Of a stretch of 64,000 nt of DNA, positions 52,335 to 61,575 are shown piece by piece; positions within the stretch are counted from its first letter, which is position 1; each line of letters opens with the position of its first letter. Origin of the DNA: Dehalobacter sp. DCM (GTDB lineage Bacteria > Bacillota > Desulfitobacteriia > Desulfitobacteriales > Syntrophobotulaceae); assembly GCF_024972775.1 (NCBI RefSeq), contig NZ_CP092282.1, positions 3,873,525 to 3,937,524 of the forward strand, given 5' to 3'. A program made the translations under genes and the position numbers. The notes below the pieces were generated by a model, which was not told where the DNA came from, did no database searches, and saw nothing but the letters and a program-made list of their open reading frames with translations.

Positions 52335-52649
52335 ATGTACGATCCTATATATCTTCTAAAAGACATGAACGATTCCCAAAGAATGATGTTTCAATCAGAG
52401 TATAGCCGAGTGGTTAAGAACCGGAATACGGCGCTTATCTTGACCCTGTTCCTTGGCGGGCTTGGTGCTCAAAGATATTACTTAGGGCAAATTGCGCTCG
52501 GCGTTGTTTCAACTTTATTTTGCTGGACGTTTATACCTTTAATCATCTCCATAATTGATCTATTCTTAATAAGAGGACGCGTTGATCATTATAACGAGAA
52601 AAAAGCGCATGAAATTGCCGGTAAATTAAGATCATTTACCGCCGCATAA
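52335..52649 (+). CDS. TM2 domain protein
   Basis: This 104-residue protein has two helices joined by a short turn: ALILTLFLGGLGAQRYYLGQ matches the TM2 domain pattern, followed by FIPLIISIIDLFLI. TGGAGG precedes the ATG. It is common in phages and Firmicutes with unknown function. It is the last plus-strand gene before the minus-strand lysis and tail block. Confidence 0.85.
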   Translation: MYDPIYLLKDMNDSQRMMFQSEYSRVVKNRNTALILTLFLGGLGAQRYYLGQIALGVVSTLFCWTFIPLIISIIDLFLIRGRVDHYNEKKAHEIAGKLRSFTAA

Positions 52650-52747
52650 AAACGCCATAAATAAGCGAAAAAAACGCCTTCGAGAATGCCCTACAATCGC
52701 TTAAAAACTTGTCCTAGGGGTATTAGTACCCTTGGAAAATAAGAAAA

Positions 52748-52768
52748 ACCCCCGCGTTAAGCAGGGGT
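52748..52768. terminator. Bidirectional terminator between TM2 and holin genes
   Basis: Stem ACCCC-GC with GC-GGGGT (one opposed mismatch) and a five-base loop. Six T follow on the plus strand and five T on the minus strand. Confidence 0.75.
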
Positions 52769-52774
52769 AATTTT

Positions 52775-53038
52775 TTATTCACTTATCTCTGGTTTTACTT
52801 CTTCATCAGACAGCAGATTCTTTAATTTTTCCAAGAATGAATCAATATCAATTTGAGTAACGGCGGAAGCATCAATTTTCCCCTCTGTAAAGATATATAC
52901 GATACCCGGAACAAGAATTAATAGAATACTCGACACCATCTCAATTGTATTATCAGCGACACCAAACACACCGAGGATCCCGGTTATTATCGTAATAATG
53001 GCGATCCAGAATTTCCGTGATGTTAATTTCTCTTTCAT
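52775..53038 (-). CDS. Phage holin
   Basis: This 87-residue protein has two hydrophobic segments (about residues 10-28 and 33-50) and a charged C-terminal tail. KFWIAIITIITGILGVFG is typical of holins placed just after an endolysin gene. It overlaps or abuts the amidase gene (53040). It is the last gene of the minus-strand late operon. Confidence 0.8.
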   Translation of the reverse strand: MKEKLTSRKFWIAIITIITGILGVFGVADNTIEMVSSILLILVPGIVYIFTEGKIDASAVTQIDIDSFLEKLKNLLSDEEVKPEISE

Positions 53039-53039
53039 G

Positions 53040-53597
53040 CTATTTCATTCCTTTCAAAATTCCCTGTGCTATGGCATTGGCAAACATCGTGTCACCTTCG
53101 CCGCTCATCATTAGCCTTTCCTCTGTTGGATTTGTGACAAAGGCCATTTCAACGAGCACAGCCGGTGCATCGGTTTTCCTAAGCACAAAAAAGTTAGCGT
53201 ATTTTACGCCTCTATCTGTCAGACCGGTTGCTTTAACTAATTCAGATTGGATTGACTGAGCAAGTTTTTCGCCTTTGCCACCTTTGCAGTAAGCGTATGT
53301 TTCTACACCATGAGCCGAGGGATCCGCTGCAGCGTTGCAATGAATCGATACAAAGAAATCGGCATCAAAGAAATTTGCGGCCTTGATAATGTCAACCAAA
53401 TCGCCATCTTGAATCAAGAGAACGGTGTGCCCTGACTTTTCCAGAATTACCTTAACCTTATTAGCGACTTCTTTGTTCTGCCATGCTTCTTTAACCTGGA
53501 CTTTCTTTCCGTCGATAGTTAACACCGGCCCGACAGCACCCGGATCATAACTGCCATCTGACTTCGCCCCATGCCCGGCATTTAATACGATTCGCAT
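53040..53597 (-). CDS. N-acetylmuramoyl-L-alanine amidase (endolysin)
   Basis: This 185-residue Amidase_3 enzyme has zinc ligands in LNAGHG and SIHCNA, and the catalytic Glu lies in VLVEMAFVTN. It consists of the catalytic domain only, with no cell-wall-binding repeats. It is flanked by holin-like genes, so it acts at the end of the phage cycle. Confidence 0.93.
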   Translation of the reverse strand: MRIVLNAGHGAKSDGSYDPGAVGPVLTIDGKKVQVKEAWQNKEVANKVKVILEKSGHTVLLIQDGDLVDIIKAANFFDADFFVSIHCNAAADPSAHGVETYAYCKGGKGEKLAQSIQSELVKATGLTDRGVKYANFFVLRKTDAPAVLVEMAFVTNPTEERLMMSGEGDTMFANAIAQGILKGMK

Positions 53598-53824
53598 TTA
53601 TTTACACCCTCTCTCGACAACTTGATTTTAGTAACATTTTCAGCTTTTGCTTTCCAAGAATAAAAACCGATAGCAACGGCTACCGGAGTACCAATATAGG
53701 CGAGATATTCAGGTAGTATGATGTGATCTTGATAGACAATGTACGCCCCAAATATCACGCCCCAATAATAAGTAGCCATGACTAATGCCATGACCACCTT
53801 AGAAAATGTCCATTTTTTATCCAT
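53582..53824 (-). CDS. Small membrane protein, possible holin
   Basis: This 80-residue protein has two hydrophobic helices (about residues 8-28 and 38-55) and a basic C-terminal end. It overlaps the amidase start by 16 bases and sits inside the lysis block. It may be a second holin or antiholin. No closer family is recognised. Confidence 0.7.
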   Translation of the reverse strand: MDKKWTFSKVVMALVMATYYWGVIFGAYIVYQDHIILPEYLAYIGTPVAVAIGFYSWKAKAENVTKIKLSREGVNKCESY

Positions 53825-53882
53825 ACATGCCCCCTTTACTCTTTTACACCGGAACCGGCTAGAGATACGGGATCACCTCCTA

Positions 53883-54143
53883 TCACTTATAAGCGGCAAT
53901 AAGTACACCAATCACACCGGCAATAATAGTACCGGCCACTGTCCTCCATAACCATTTATTATTATCCTCGATCGAATCAATACGTTTTGTATTTGACTTT
54001 GATCTAGCCTCTGTCTCTTTTAAACACACCCCTAAATCGCTGACGTTTTCCTGCAGCGTGTTATAAGTATTAAGCTGGCCCTTTATCTCTGCTACATCAG
54101 ATTTGACCTCTAAGAGTATGTCATAGACTTTATCGTTTTCCAC
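53883..54143 (-). CDS. Hemolysin XhlA-type protein
   Basis: This 86-residue protein starts at GTG 54143 with GGGAGG ahead. The longer open frame has no binding site at its start. A coiled coil (EVKSDVAEIKGQLNTYNTLQ) is followed by one C-terminal helix (WRTVAGTIIAGVIGVLIAAY), the XhlA layout. Such proteins work with holins in phage lysis. Confidence 0.82.
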   Translation of the reverse strand: MENDKVYDILLEVKSDVAEIKGQLNTYNTLQENVSDLGVCLKETEARSKSNTKRIDSIEDNNKWLWRTVAGTIIAGVIGVLIAAYK

Positions 54144-54187
54144 CCTGCCGCCTCCCTTATGTAAAAATAACGCCATCGGCTGGCGTT

Positions 54188-54625
54188 TCATTTCCCTGTG
54201 ACTAATTCTTGATATATTTCCGTTAAGCTGTAATGCTCTCCTTCCCGATAAAGTTTTAACCGCAGCCAATCGTCCAGCCAAATATTAAATGGCATCAGGC
54301 AAAACCATATTAAAGCAAATTTAGGACATATCTGGCCATAGATATTCCCCCACTGACTTGAGTAGTCCCAAATACCAAGTCCAAGCCACGCGTTAAGAAC
54401 CATTCCGGAGATAAACTCTATGACCAGGACGATTCCAGTTCCGATTAAGCACTGTTGCCAGATTTTTAGGCTATAATACTTAGGATATTGGTTAAGCTGG
54501 CCGACCAACGCCGCAGCGGTACCACCAACAAAAAGCATAGAGATATTTGCCCATCCCCTGAAAAATCCCTCCAAGGTAAAATACATCATCCCCATGATAA
54601 AAAATAAAGATAACCACTTTACCAT
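54188..54625 (-). CDS. Putative CmpB-type membrane protein
   Basis: This 145-residue protein has about four helices and the motif TLEGFFRGWANISM, then GFVLVIEFISG-like segments and IWDYSSQWGNIYGQICP. The last matches the ABC-transporter type IV/CmpB family often seen as a single gene in phages. ATG 54625 has AGAAGGG ahead and overlaps the end of the gene at 54619. Function is unknown. Confidence 0.75.
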   Translation of the reverse strand: MVKWLSLFFIMGMMYFTLEGFFRGWANISMLFVGGTAAALVGQLNQYPKYYSLKIWQQCLIGTGIVLVIEFISGMVLNAWLGLGIWDYSSQWGNIYGQICPKFALIWFCLMPFNIWLDDWLRLKLYREGEHYSLTEIYQELVTGK

Positions 54626-55128
54626 GTTATCCCTTCTAACTCTTGTATTGTTGTTGCTGTCATTACTCTGCCTGCTAGTGTTCGAATTTTTCCGATTAAG
54701 CCCCACTCAAAAGCATTTGCATCTGAACAAAGTTGTTTATACTGTGATTCGTTCAGCGATACAATTTGACTGTTCTTAGTACCCCACATAATTGGATAAA
54801 ATGCTATTCCTGCGTTTACGGCATTAAGTTGCTTTGTAAAATTAAATTGGTCTGATTGGTTATATCCGTAAAGCAAAGATTCACCACTTGCATTTGATAC
54901 AAAACCGCTTGTGAGTTCTGTTTGATATGCTAATTGCATTTCTTGTACTTTCATTTGTTTTAGTTCATCAAATGTCAGTGGGGGAGGTTCTGGAGTGATA
55001 AATGTACCATCAGACTGCATTACTTGACCTAGCTCTCCAATGTCTGATTGTATTTCTCCCTCGGCTATTGAAGGCCCTTCCCTCGTTGCAATTACCTTAT
55101 TTGCGCTGTCCAAAATGATATATCTCAT
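54619..55128 (-). CDS. DUF4376-type phage tail protein
   Basis: This 169-residue protein has an N-terminal beta region and a C-terminal helical region with VQEMQLAYQTELTSGF and YGYNQSDQFNFTKQL. This pattern is seen in DUF4376 proteins near tail fibre genes. GGAGG precedes the ATG. It is likely a minor tail or fibre-assembly protein. Confidence 0.7.
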   Translation of the reverse strand: MRYIILDSANKVIATREGPSIAEGEIQSDIGELGQVMQSDGTFITPEPPPLTFDELKQMKVQEMQLAYQTELTSGFVSNASGESLLYGYNQSDQFNFTKQLNAVNAGIAFYPIMWGTKNSQIVSLNESQYKQLCSDANAFEWGLIGKIRTLAGRVMTATTIQELEGITW

Positions 55129-55137
55129 ATTACCTCC

Positions 55138-55695
55138 TTATTTTAACTCGATAATATAATACGTTATTGTGCAGTTTGAATAATCCCTTCGTTTTAGTTT
55201 TAAGGTTGTGCTATCTGACATATAGCCATATACCCAATAATCCAAATAATAATAACCTGAATCATACGTTTTTTCAGATATAAATACTAACGTTTTATTA
55301 ATATCAACAGGAGACACGGTAACTGCTTTTTCCGTAGCATATGCCGCCGTATTTGTTGTCCAGGAATAATCGCCATATTGTAGTGACTTCACGTTATTAA
55401 ATTCAATTACTACCCAGTGGATTGACTGTACAACTGCCGTAGCGGCAGACGATTCTAAACGTAAATTTGTACCACTTGTCAACTTTCCCTTAATATTTCC
55501 AAATTCATCCGTAAGGGTTGAACCTGAAAATGGTTTAACAGCAAATACTACCGCTTTAGTCAAATCAACGGGAGAAATAGGTATATCTAAGGATGTTTTA
55601 TTCGTGTATGTCGCTAAACCGGATTGAATGTTTTTTATTGTCTTTCCACCACTATCCGGAATAGGCCTAGGAAAACTATTAAACATATTGGGCAT
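55138..55695 (-). CDS. Hypothetical phage tail protein
   Basis: This 185-residue protein is rich in Thr, Ser and Tyr and predicted to be mostly beta strand. Two similar segments, SLDIPISPVDLTKAVVFAV and AVTVSPVDINKTLVFI, show an internal duplication of about 90 residues. It overlaps the next gene by one base. It is likely a receptor-binding or fibre component; no family is recognised. Confidence 0.65.
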   Translation of the reverse strand: MPNMFNSFPRPIPDSGGKTIKNIQSGLATYTNKTSLDIPISPVDLTKAVVFAVKPFSGSTLTDEFGNIKGKLTSGTNLRLESSAATAVVQSIHWVVIEFNNVKSLQYGDYSWTTNTAAYATEKAVTVSPVDINKTLVFISEKTYDSGYYYLDYWVYGYMSDSTTLKLKRRDYSNCTITYYIIELK

Positions 55696-56132
55696 TAATA
55701 ATCACCACCAACTACAGCCACATGCCAACCTATAGCCATTGTTGTTCCAACACACGCATATAATTTATATCCGGCTGGTAAAGTAATAGGCTTGTTATCA
55801 TCCGGCTTCAATACTTGTACCGATGATTGACCAGTATTCTCGGCTATTGTAATAGCTGGTAATGCAGCGTCTGAATATAGAGCGTTATTTGCAGCCGTAG
55901 TATTTGCAGACCCATTATTAATAAAGATACGAAGGGCGCTTGCTACGTTTGTACCCAATGGAGTTGCCTTAATCTCGTTTACAATAGACCCATTAGCTCC
56001 AGCAGTAAATAATAACACTGCGCCTGCGGCTGTTCCATCATGATTTTTTGTTGCTGTCCCATCTGCTGTCAGTACTGTTCCCCATGATATTTTTGGAGTT
56101 AAAGGGAAAATTGGTGTTGTATTTGCTGGCAT
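55695..56132 (-). CDS. Hypothetical phage structural protein
   Basis: This 145-residue beta-rich protein contains ATKNHDGTAAGAVLLFTAGA and KLYACVGTTMAIGWHVAVVGGDY. It stays in step with neighbours by one-base overlaps, so it belongs to the tail operon. No family is recognised; a tail tip or decoration role is possible. Confidence 0.6.
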   Translation of the reverse strand: MPANTTPIFPLTPKISWGTVLTADGTATKNHDGTAAGAVLLFTAGANGSIVNEIKATPLGTNVASALRIFINNGSANTTAANNALYSDAALPAITIAENTGQSSVQVLKPDDNKPITLPAGYKLYACVGTTMAIGWHVAVVGGDY

Positions 56133-56356
56133 TATAAACTACCTCCTATATTTTTGTATAAGTAGATATCCCGGGCCGCGTTTGCTTTTACAATACCTTG
56201 CTCAATATTGTTCATTCTGGCAGCCGTTACGTTAACACCGGCGTCCGTCACTGTCCCCGGGGATGGCATGAGTGTTTTTACATTTGACAGTTCGTCTGTG
56301 TAACGGTTTGGATATTGGACGTTCCGATCAGTCCAAGTTGTTGGTGTATAACTCAA
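56132..56356 (-). CDS. Small phage tail protein
   Basis: This 74-residue protein contains W-T-D-R-N-V-Q-Y-P-N-R-Y and VTAARMNNIEQGI. The last part matches the NRxENN segments repeated in the protein encoded just upstream (56353). It overlaps both neighbours slightly. Likely a minor tail or fibre-associated protein. Confidence 0.65.
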   Translation of the reverse strand: MSYTPTTWTDRNVQYPNRYTDELSNVKTLMPSPGTVTDAGVNVTAARMNNIEQGIVKANAARDIYLYKNIGGSL

Positions 56357-56766
56357 AGCTCAGTTCCCTCCCCGCATATAAAATTACCGCACTGGAGATA
56401 GGCGTCCACAATGTTTTCGGCCATCGCCTTAATCCTTGCGAGATTGTTTTCAAGCCGGTTTGCATCGATATGGTCAAACTTATCAAGGCTTTTCCATGAC
56501 GTTTTCGGCGTTTCCCACCCGAGCGGATCACCAGCAAAAATGTTCCGACAGGCTTGAATATTGCCTTCGATTTTGTTCAGGTCGTTATAAAATGAAATAT
56601 CAGTATTAACCCATGAAGTTTTTATCCCGGTTATTGTGGGGTTAAAACCAATGTTACCAAGGATATAACCGACGAGATAATCCGTATTATTCTCGACCCT
56701 GTTCAAGTCGCCGTAATTGTAATAATCTTGATCGTCCCAGTCTGTTTTTGGAGTAATCCAGGCCAT
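56353..56766 (-). CDS. Phage tail protein with three internal repeats
   Basis: This 137-residue protein is built from three units of about 45 residues, each with a W-x-x-P-K-T-x-W or W-V-N-T-D opening, an aromatic/Asp turn and an N-x-[LIV]-E-x-N end (YGDLNRVENN, YNDLNKIEGN, HIDANRLENN). Start ATG 56766 touches the stop of the hub gene. It is a probable minor tail protein. Confidence 0.65.
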   Translation of the reverse strand: MAWITPKTDWDDQDYYNYGDLNRVENNTDYLVGYILGNIGFNPTITGIKTSWVNTDISFYNDLNKIEGNIQACRNIFAGDPLGWETPKTSWKSLDKFDHIDANRLENNLARIKAMAENIVDAYLQCGNFICGEGTEL

Positions 56767-58328
56767 TACGTTCCAGCCCCCCTTGCATTGGTCTTTCCCG
56801 CGAGATATCCTTCATAGGTAAATTCCTGCTTTGTCAGTCTGGCGGTCTTATCTTCCGAAAAATCATCCTCAATTGTCAGAATGTCGCCTACTTCATAGGC
56901 CGGATTCATTCGCCAGTTTATCTCATACAGGAACCGTTTTTTAAGCTCTGCCAGAACCCATATAGATACGTTCTGTGCCATTGTAGCGTCAGAGATAACC
57001 GTATTTTCTATCTCAATTGTTACAACTTGATCGTCGGAATCTTTAAGCGGATCCGTATAAGTATAGGTTGATTCTCCTGAAGTTATTTTTATCGTATTGA
57101 CCAGTTTATCCAGGCTTATTTTTGGCGAACTGTACATATTGTCAAAATCTATAGTTTCAGTTAGTGACAAACTTCCAAGCTGCTTAATAATGATCTTACC
57201 CTGCCGATTGCAGTACAAAGCGGCCATTCCTGCGATAGCAATATTTTGAAGGGCTTCCCGGTAATTCATTTTTGCGAGTGAGCCAGAAGTCGTGATACTT
57301 TGAAGGGCCGTGTCAACTTCGTAATAATCCGCAGCCAAACCGGCAGCTGTTAGAATTTCGACGGCGATATTATAAAGCGTTTCAGTGACGTAAGTATCAC
57401 CGGCATATTCGCTTTGCGCAAGGACATAAAGAAGGTCGTGGGCCGTGAATGTTGCCGTTAATGCCCCTTCGTCTGATTGCCATTCATCAAGGTAATACAC
57501 GCCCATTTGAGCGTATTCTGAGGATGTTCCGCCAGTTATGACTCCAAGGTAAGGAAAGACTTTCTGAAGCTTCTGGAGGGCAGGATAAACGCCTGTAGGG
57601 TTGAGTAGGTTGAAACGCTTATCCGCATTCTCAATCGTGAACTTGATTTCATTTCCAGTAACTTCAGTATTTACTGGATCAAGTTCTTCAAGGATGTTAG
57701 CCTTGATCAGAGTGTCGCCATCGTACTCATAGATGACGCCAAGACCGACCTCTGCAACCCGAGCCCTTCGGTTTGCTGACTTCCATTTTGTTATTGTGAT
57801 AACCACTTTGCGGAAGTTTGAAATAGTATGCTCGATTATATATTTTGCCGTCGTATTTCCGGTTATTGTTTGGGTGTCTATAACCGCATTTAGGCTGTCA
57901 TAGGCTACAATCGTAAAGTCAGAGGCATATTCATCCGCTAGTACATCAAAATATATTGAAAAGCCAATAACACTGTGATCCTTGGAAAACTGCAGCGTTA
58001 GAACTTGTGGCGTTGAAAATGCCCCACCAACACCACTTAACTCTGAACTCCACCACCCAACCTCATAGCCTGTCTCCGTTGATTCCGGCGGCAATACAAA
58101 GGATCCGTCTAGGGACCAGTAATCATTCTCTAATGTTGCCAGTTTCGCGGTCATGTCTGTCAATGAATTCGTGAGCTGCTCCTTTTTACTGATGCTAGCC
58201 TCGCCAGTTACCGTGATTGTGGCATCTGGTGCAGCATCGACATCGACCAAGTGAAACAAGACTTTTGCGGTAGTCTGCCGGGAGGCGGCAGCGATTGCGG
58301 TCATAAATTGAGTTGATACGGTCTGCAT
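56766..58328 (-). CDS. Phage tail hub/tail-associated protein
   Basis: This 520-residue protein sits after the tape measure and distal tail genes, where siphophages carry the baseplate hub (Tal-like) protein. An inserted discoidin-like beta segment (about residues 95-215) may bind sugars. The later part (LTATFTAHDLLYVLAQSEYA onward) is typical of hub proteins. No peptidase motif is obvious. Confidence 0.78.
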   Translation of the reverse strand: MQTVSTQFMTAIAAASRQTTAKVLFHLVDVDAAPDATITVTGEASISKKEQLTNSLTDMTAKLATLENDYWSLDGSFVLPPESTETGYEVGWWSSELSGVGGAFSTPQVLTLQFSKDHSVIGFSIYFDVLADEYASDFTIVAYDSLNAVIDTQTITGNTTAKYIIEHTISNFRKVVITITKWKSANRRARVAEVGLGVIYEYDGDTLIKANILEELDPVNTEVTGNEIKFTIENADKRFNLLNPTGVYPALQKLQKVFPYLGVITGGTSSEYAQMGVYYLDEWQSDEGALTATFTAHDLLYVLAQSEYAGDTYVTETLYNIAVEILTAAGLAADYYEVDTALQSITTSGSLAKMNYREALQNIAIAGMAALYCNRQGKIIIKQLGSLSLTETIDFDNMYSSPKISLDKLVNTIKITSGESTYTYTDPLKDSDDQVVTIEIENTVISDATMAQNVSIWVLAELKKRFLYEINWRMNPAYEVGDILTIEDDFSEDKTARLTKQEFTYEGYLAGKTNARGAGT

Positions 58329-58339
58329 TTAACCGCCTC

Positions 58340-58684
58340 CTAACATTCAATTAAGCTAAATTTCACATCTTTATAGCGGGGTATTCCGCCCCTGTAATCA
58401 ATCATGCCAGCCGACCTGTCCCCACAGTAAAACGTTCCGGATCTATTCGCCCCCGTTTGCGCATCGGGGTAAACTACTGTAAAAGTAACCGGCGACACAG
58501 CAGTAAGCAATGCCGCCAAATCTGTTTTTGAGAGATATGACCATCCGAGTTCAAGTTTCCGTTTTGTCGTGATCCGCTCGATGATCATTGTCCCTCTGGC
58601 ATTACGTTCAGCCTTGCTGATGTCCTGTATCCCGATACCGAATGATGAGGGTATAGGAATTGCGTTGCCGTTAATTGTGATCAT
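58340..58684 (-). CDS. Phage distal tail-type protein
   Basis: This 114-residue protein consists mainly of beta strands, with GTMIIERITTKRKLELGWSY and GTFYCGDRSAGMIDYRGG. It is placed directly after the tape measure gene and before the hub gene, where small distal tail proteins are found. Its four-base spacing to the tape measure gene indicates one operon. Confidence 0.7.
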   Translation of the reverse strand: MITINGNAIPIPSSFGIGIQDISKAERNARGTMIIERITTKRKLELGWSYLSKTDLAALLTAVSPVTFTVVYPDAQTGANRSGTFYCGDRSAGMIDYRGGIPRYKDVKFSLIEC

Positions 58685-58687
58685 TCC

Positions 58688-60871
58688 CTACACCCCCTGT
58701 ATGGCCATATTGCCGCGCCGTGCATTTTCCTTATCAAGCAGCGGAGCAATTGCCCTGGCAAACTGCGATCCCTCAAGGTTAAATACGGCCTGGACTTGTT
58801 GTGGTGTATTGCTGCCCTGACTAAACTGCATAGCGTTTAATACCGCGGTGCCGATTGCGCTCGCCAAGGTATCAACAAATGATGTGTTTTCTAATGGCAC
58901 GACAGCCTCTTTGCCTGATTCCCCAATCATAGCGAGTGTCGGGCTGTTTACGATACCGCCATTAGCTAACAATGGTATTTTATTTATTTGCGGGAACCCA
59001 AGCGAAGCCCCTTCAAAGAGCGTTTTTCCCGCTACCTTCAGCGGAGGAATACTTATCTTTATGCTATTTATTGTGTCGATCAGGTAATTTATTTTATCAA
59101 TTACCCAATTTATGCCTCCCTTGATAGTGTTCTTAATTCCTTCCCAAACATTTGTCACGACATTCCCTGCGGCTATCATGGCGTTGGAAATACCGGCTTT
59201 GATCCCATTGAAAATCTCCGACGCTTTTGTGCTTAGCCAACCCCATACGCCGCTTGCTGTTGTTTTTACTCCGCCCCACAATGCATCCCAAGTTGTTTTA
59301 ATTGCGTATGCTAATTCCAAGACTATCTGTCGCATAAAAGTAGCTATAAGTTTCATGCCGCCGTATATCGCTTCCCAAGCGCCTTTTAGGATGTCTTTTA
59401 TACCATCCCATATCATTGACCAATCGCCTTTTATAATCCCGCCAAAGACTTTAATTATGCCCTGAATAATATCAATGGAACCTTTTATTACATCTTTGAT
59501 AAATTCAAATACGGCAACAATAACAAATTTGATTGTTTCCCATATTGGAATAAACATTTGTTTTAGAAATGCAATGATAGGTTGAAGCGCTGGCTGAATG
59601 TTCGTCCAGAACTGTTTAAAATACCCGCCAATCTCGCGGAAATATTCGCCGACCGGGGCGAGCGCCGATTTCGCCTTATTTGCAAAATCAAGTATGCCTT
59701 GCGATATTTTTGTCTCCGATCCCTCGGCCCCTGTTGTGCTTCCGGCAGATGCTCCGCTACTCAATGCGCCCGATGCACTATCAGCGCTGTTGGCAGTAGC
59801 TTCTTGTAATTGGTTGATTTCATCAAATCCCGCGACGCCGCGCTTTGCCGCTGCACTTGCCGCCTTTGTGGCTTTTGCTAAATTATTCTGCGCTGTCGCT
59901 GCTTTAGTGGCTACCTGAACATTTTTTGCTTGTTCAGTATTCGTCCCGAACAGAGCTTGCATGAATTGAGAGAAAACACCAGTAACATATTTCAGGTTAT
60001 TAGCAAATGAAACCAATATCGGTATTACCGAATTCACAATAGGCAGAAACGCTTGTCCAAGGTTCAATTGAGCGTCTTTCAGTAACGCGGTGAACTGCAT
60101 CAATCCGGATGCCGTATTGTTATATACCGAAGTGCCAAATTTTGAAGATGATTGTTCAAAAATGGCGAATAACCTTATTTGCTGCTGTGTTTGAAAATCT
60201 AATTGATCCCATGATTTACCGTTTGCGAACCGTTGAAATGCTTGTGTGCTTTCCAACATGGCCACGTTGACATTGATACCAAGATCCTCGATAGCTTCTG
60301 TGTTACCTAGTAAACCTGACCGAATTCTTTCCATGACATCATCCATCGTTCTTCCAGTCGCTGAAGCTACGACAGCAGATGATTTCAAAAGGTCAGTAGT
60401 ATATTGCATGGCCTGTGCTTGATCTGATGTTATACTGCTCATCAGATTGCCGTATACTGCCCCATATTGCATAGCATCTGCCCGAGACATATTGAAGGAT
60501 GCTGCTTGCGTATTAGCCCAATTCTCGAAAGCCTGTGCGCTATTGCCCATAATCCGATTAACTTGCTGCAGGGAAGATTCATATGTCATGGCCATCTTTA
60601 CGCCGCCGACAGATACTGCGGCAAATGCCGCTGTCGCTGCAGCGCCTAAAGCAACAAATCCAACAGCGCCCATTGATAAAGCGCCGGCTACACCAGCCAT
60701 ACTCATAGTAGTTGAACGGCTTGCCAATTGCATTGTTTTTTGAAACCCATTCATGGAGGTGTTAGCTTTATTGGAGAATCGGCCAATTGTACTCTGAGCA
60801 CTTGACATTTTCTTTTGTAACGGGTTGATGTCAGCCCCGACACGAACAAGGATATTTTTTACTATCGCCAA
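58688..60871 (-). CDS. Phage tail tape measure protein
   Basis: This 727-residue protein has the usual tape measure layout: a long helical N-terminal half with SAQSTIGRFSNKANTSMNGF, hydrophobic Ala/Gly stretches near residues 60-95, a Ser/Gly-rich linker about 355-385, and amphipathic helices with repeated W-x-x-I-K-x-x-I segments about 415-600. Its length sets the tail length, so a tail of roughly 100 nm would be expected from the usual ratio. It lies directly after the tail assembly chaperones. Confidence 0.9.
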   Translation of the reverse strand: MAIVKNILVRVGADINPLQKKMSSAQSTIGRFSNKANTSMNGFQKTMQLASRSTTMSMAGVAGALSMGAVGFVALGAAATAAFAAVSVGGVKMAMTYESSLQQVNRIMGNSAQAFENWANTQAASFNMSRADAMQYGAVYGNLMSSITSDQAQAMQYTTDLLKSSAVVASATGRTMDDVMERIRSGLLGNTEAIEDLGINVNVAMLESTQAFQRFANGKSWDQLDFQTQQQIRLFAIFEQSSSKFGTSVYNNTASGLMQFTALLKDAQLNLGQAFLPIVNSVIPILVSFANNLKYVTGVFSQFMQALFGTNTEQAKNVQVATKAATAQNNLAKATKAASAAAKRGVAGFDEINQLQEATANSADSASGALSSGASAGSTTGAEGSETKISQGILDFANKAKSALAPVGEYFREIGGYFKQFWTNIQPALQPIIAFLKQMFIPIWETIKFVIVAVFEFIKDVIKGSIDIIQGIIKVFGGIIKGDWSMIWDGIKDILKGAWEAIYGGMKLIATFMRQIVLELAYAIKTTWDALWGGVKTTASGVWGWLSTKASEIFNGIKAGISNAMIAAGNVVTNVWEGIKNTIKGGINWVIDKINYLIDTINSIKISIPPLKVAGKTLFEGASLGFPQINKIPLLANGGIVNSPTLAMIGESGKEAVVPLENTSFVDTLASAIGTAVLNAMQFSQGSNTPQQVQAVFNLEGSQFARAIAPLLDKENARRGNMAIQGV

Positions 60872-60873
60872 AT

Positions 60874-61205
60874 CTAATCACCTCCACCGAAGTTAGCCGC
60901 AAACCTTTTGGCAGCGTTAAACATCTCTTCATCTGTCATTTCATCTTTTGGCGGATTGTCTATTGCGTCATATATCTTTTGCAAATCAGAACCAGACAGC
61001 TTTTTAAGTCCTGAAAAATAGGCAGAATAAAAAGCGGCCATTATATCCGCTTTGCGTTCTTCTTTTGCTTTTTCGTTGTATCCATTGATCATTAGATTTA
61101 ATTCATGAATGGTCAATAGATCCACTTCATACGGTTTTATTCCGATACGGATAGCGGTCTTTAAAGACTCTTCCCAGTCATACTCAAAGTCGCTATCCGT
61201 TTCTA
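60874..61205 (-). CDS. Tail assembly chaperone, gpT part made by -1 frameshift
   Basis: The frame is open from the slippery site at 61206-61212 to the stop at 60874, with no good start codon and no ribosome binding site of its own. A GTG at 61125 would give only 83 residues. It therefore reads as the T part of a gpG-gpGT pair. The extended product adds about 110 residues after gpG, beginning KKLETDSDFEYDWEESLKT. gpGT recruits tube protein and tape measure during tail assembly. Confidence 0.8.
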
Positions 61206-61532
61206 GTTTTTTGTTTCTTCACCGGAAATCCTGGGGCCGCCCATTGAAATACTGAACGCATCCATGACGGCTTTGGTTAATTCGCCGAATGACATATCGG
61301 ATGAATCAATAAGTTCCTCGGCTTTTTCAAGAGTTAGACTCTCATCTTCATGCAATAATCCAGCGTGAATCATCTTTGTAATTCCATCAATATCAATGTC
61401 CTCAAAGTTAATTTGAGATATCTTTTTACCGAAAATATTTTCAAGACGCTTTAGTTCTTTACGGCGGAATTTGAGCGTTCTTTCTTTGTCTAATTTGATT
61501 GCGACTATATCGTTATTCATAAAAATCCCCAT
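61203..61532 (-). CDS. Tail assembly chaperone gpG-type protein
   Basis: This 109-residue protein lies between the tail tube gene and the tape measure gene, the fixed place of gpG. It is acidic and helical (FRRKELKRLENIFGKKISQI, then LEKAEELIDSSD). Its last codons contain the heptamer A AAA AAC followed at once by TAG, so a share of ribosomes would slip to the -1 frame and read on to 60874. Confidence 0.82.
   Translation of the reverse strand: MGIFMNNDIVAIKLDKERTLKFRRKELKRLENIFGKKISQINFEDIDIDGITKMIHAGLLHEDESLTLEKAEELIDSSDMSFGELTKAVMDAFSISMGGPRISGEETKN
61206..61212 (-). promoter_or_regulatory. Programmed -1 frameshift site A AAA AAC
   Basis: In the gpG frame the codons are ACA AAA AAC TAG. 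The seven bases A AAA AAC fit the X XXY YYZ rule, and the -1 frame is open for more than 110 codons from here. Confidence 0.8.
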
Positions 61533-61575
61533 TCTGTTTTAAAAATTAAGGGCCACCGCTAGGCAGCCCTATTCA

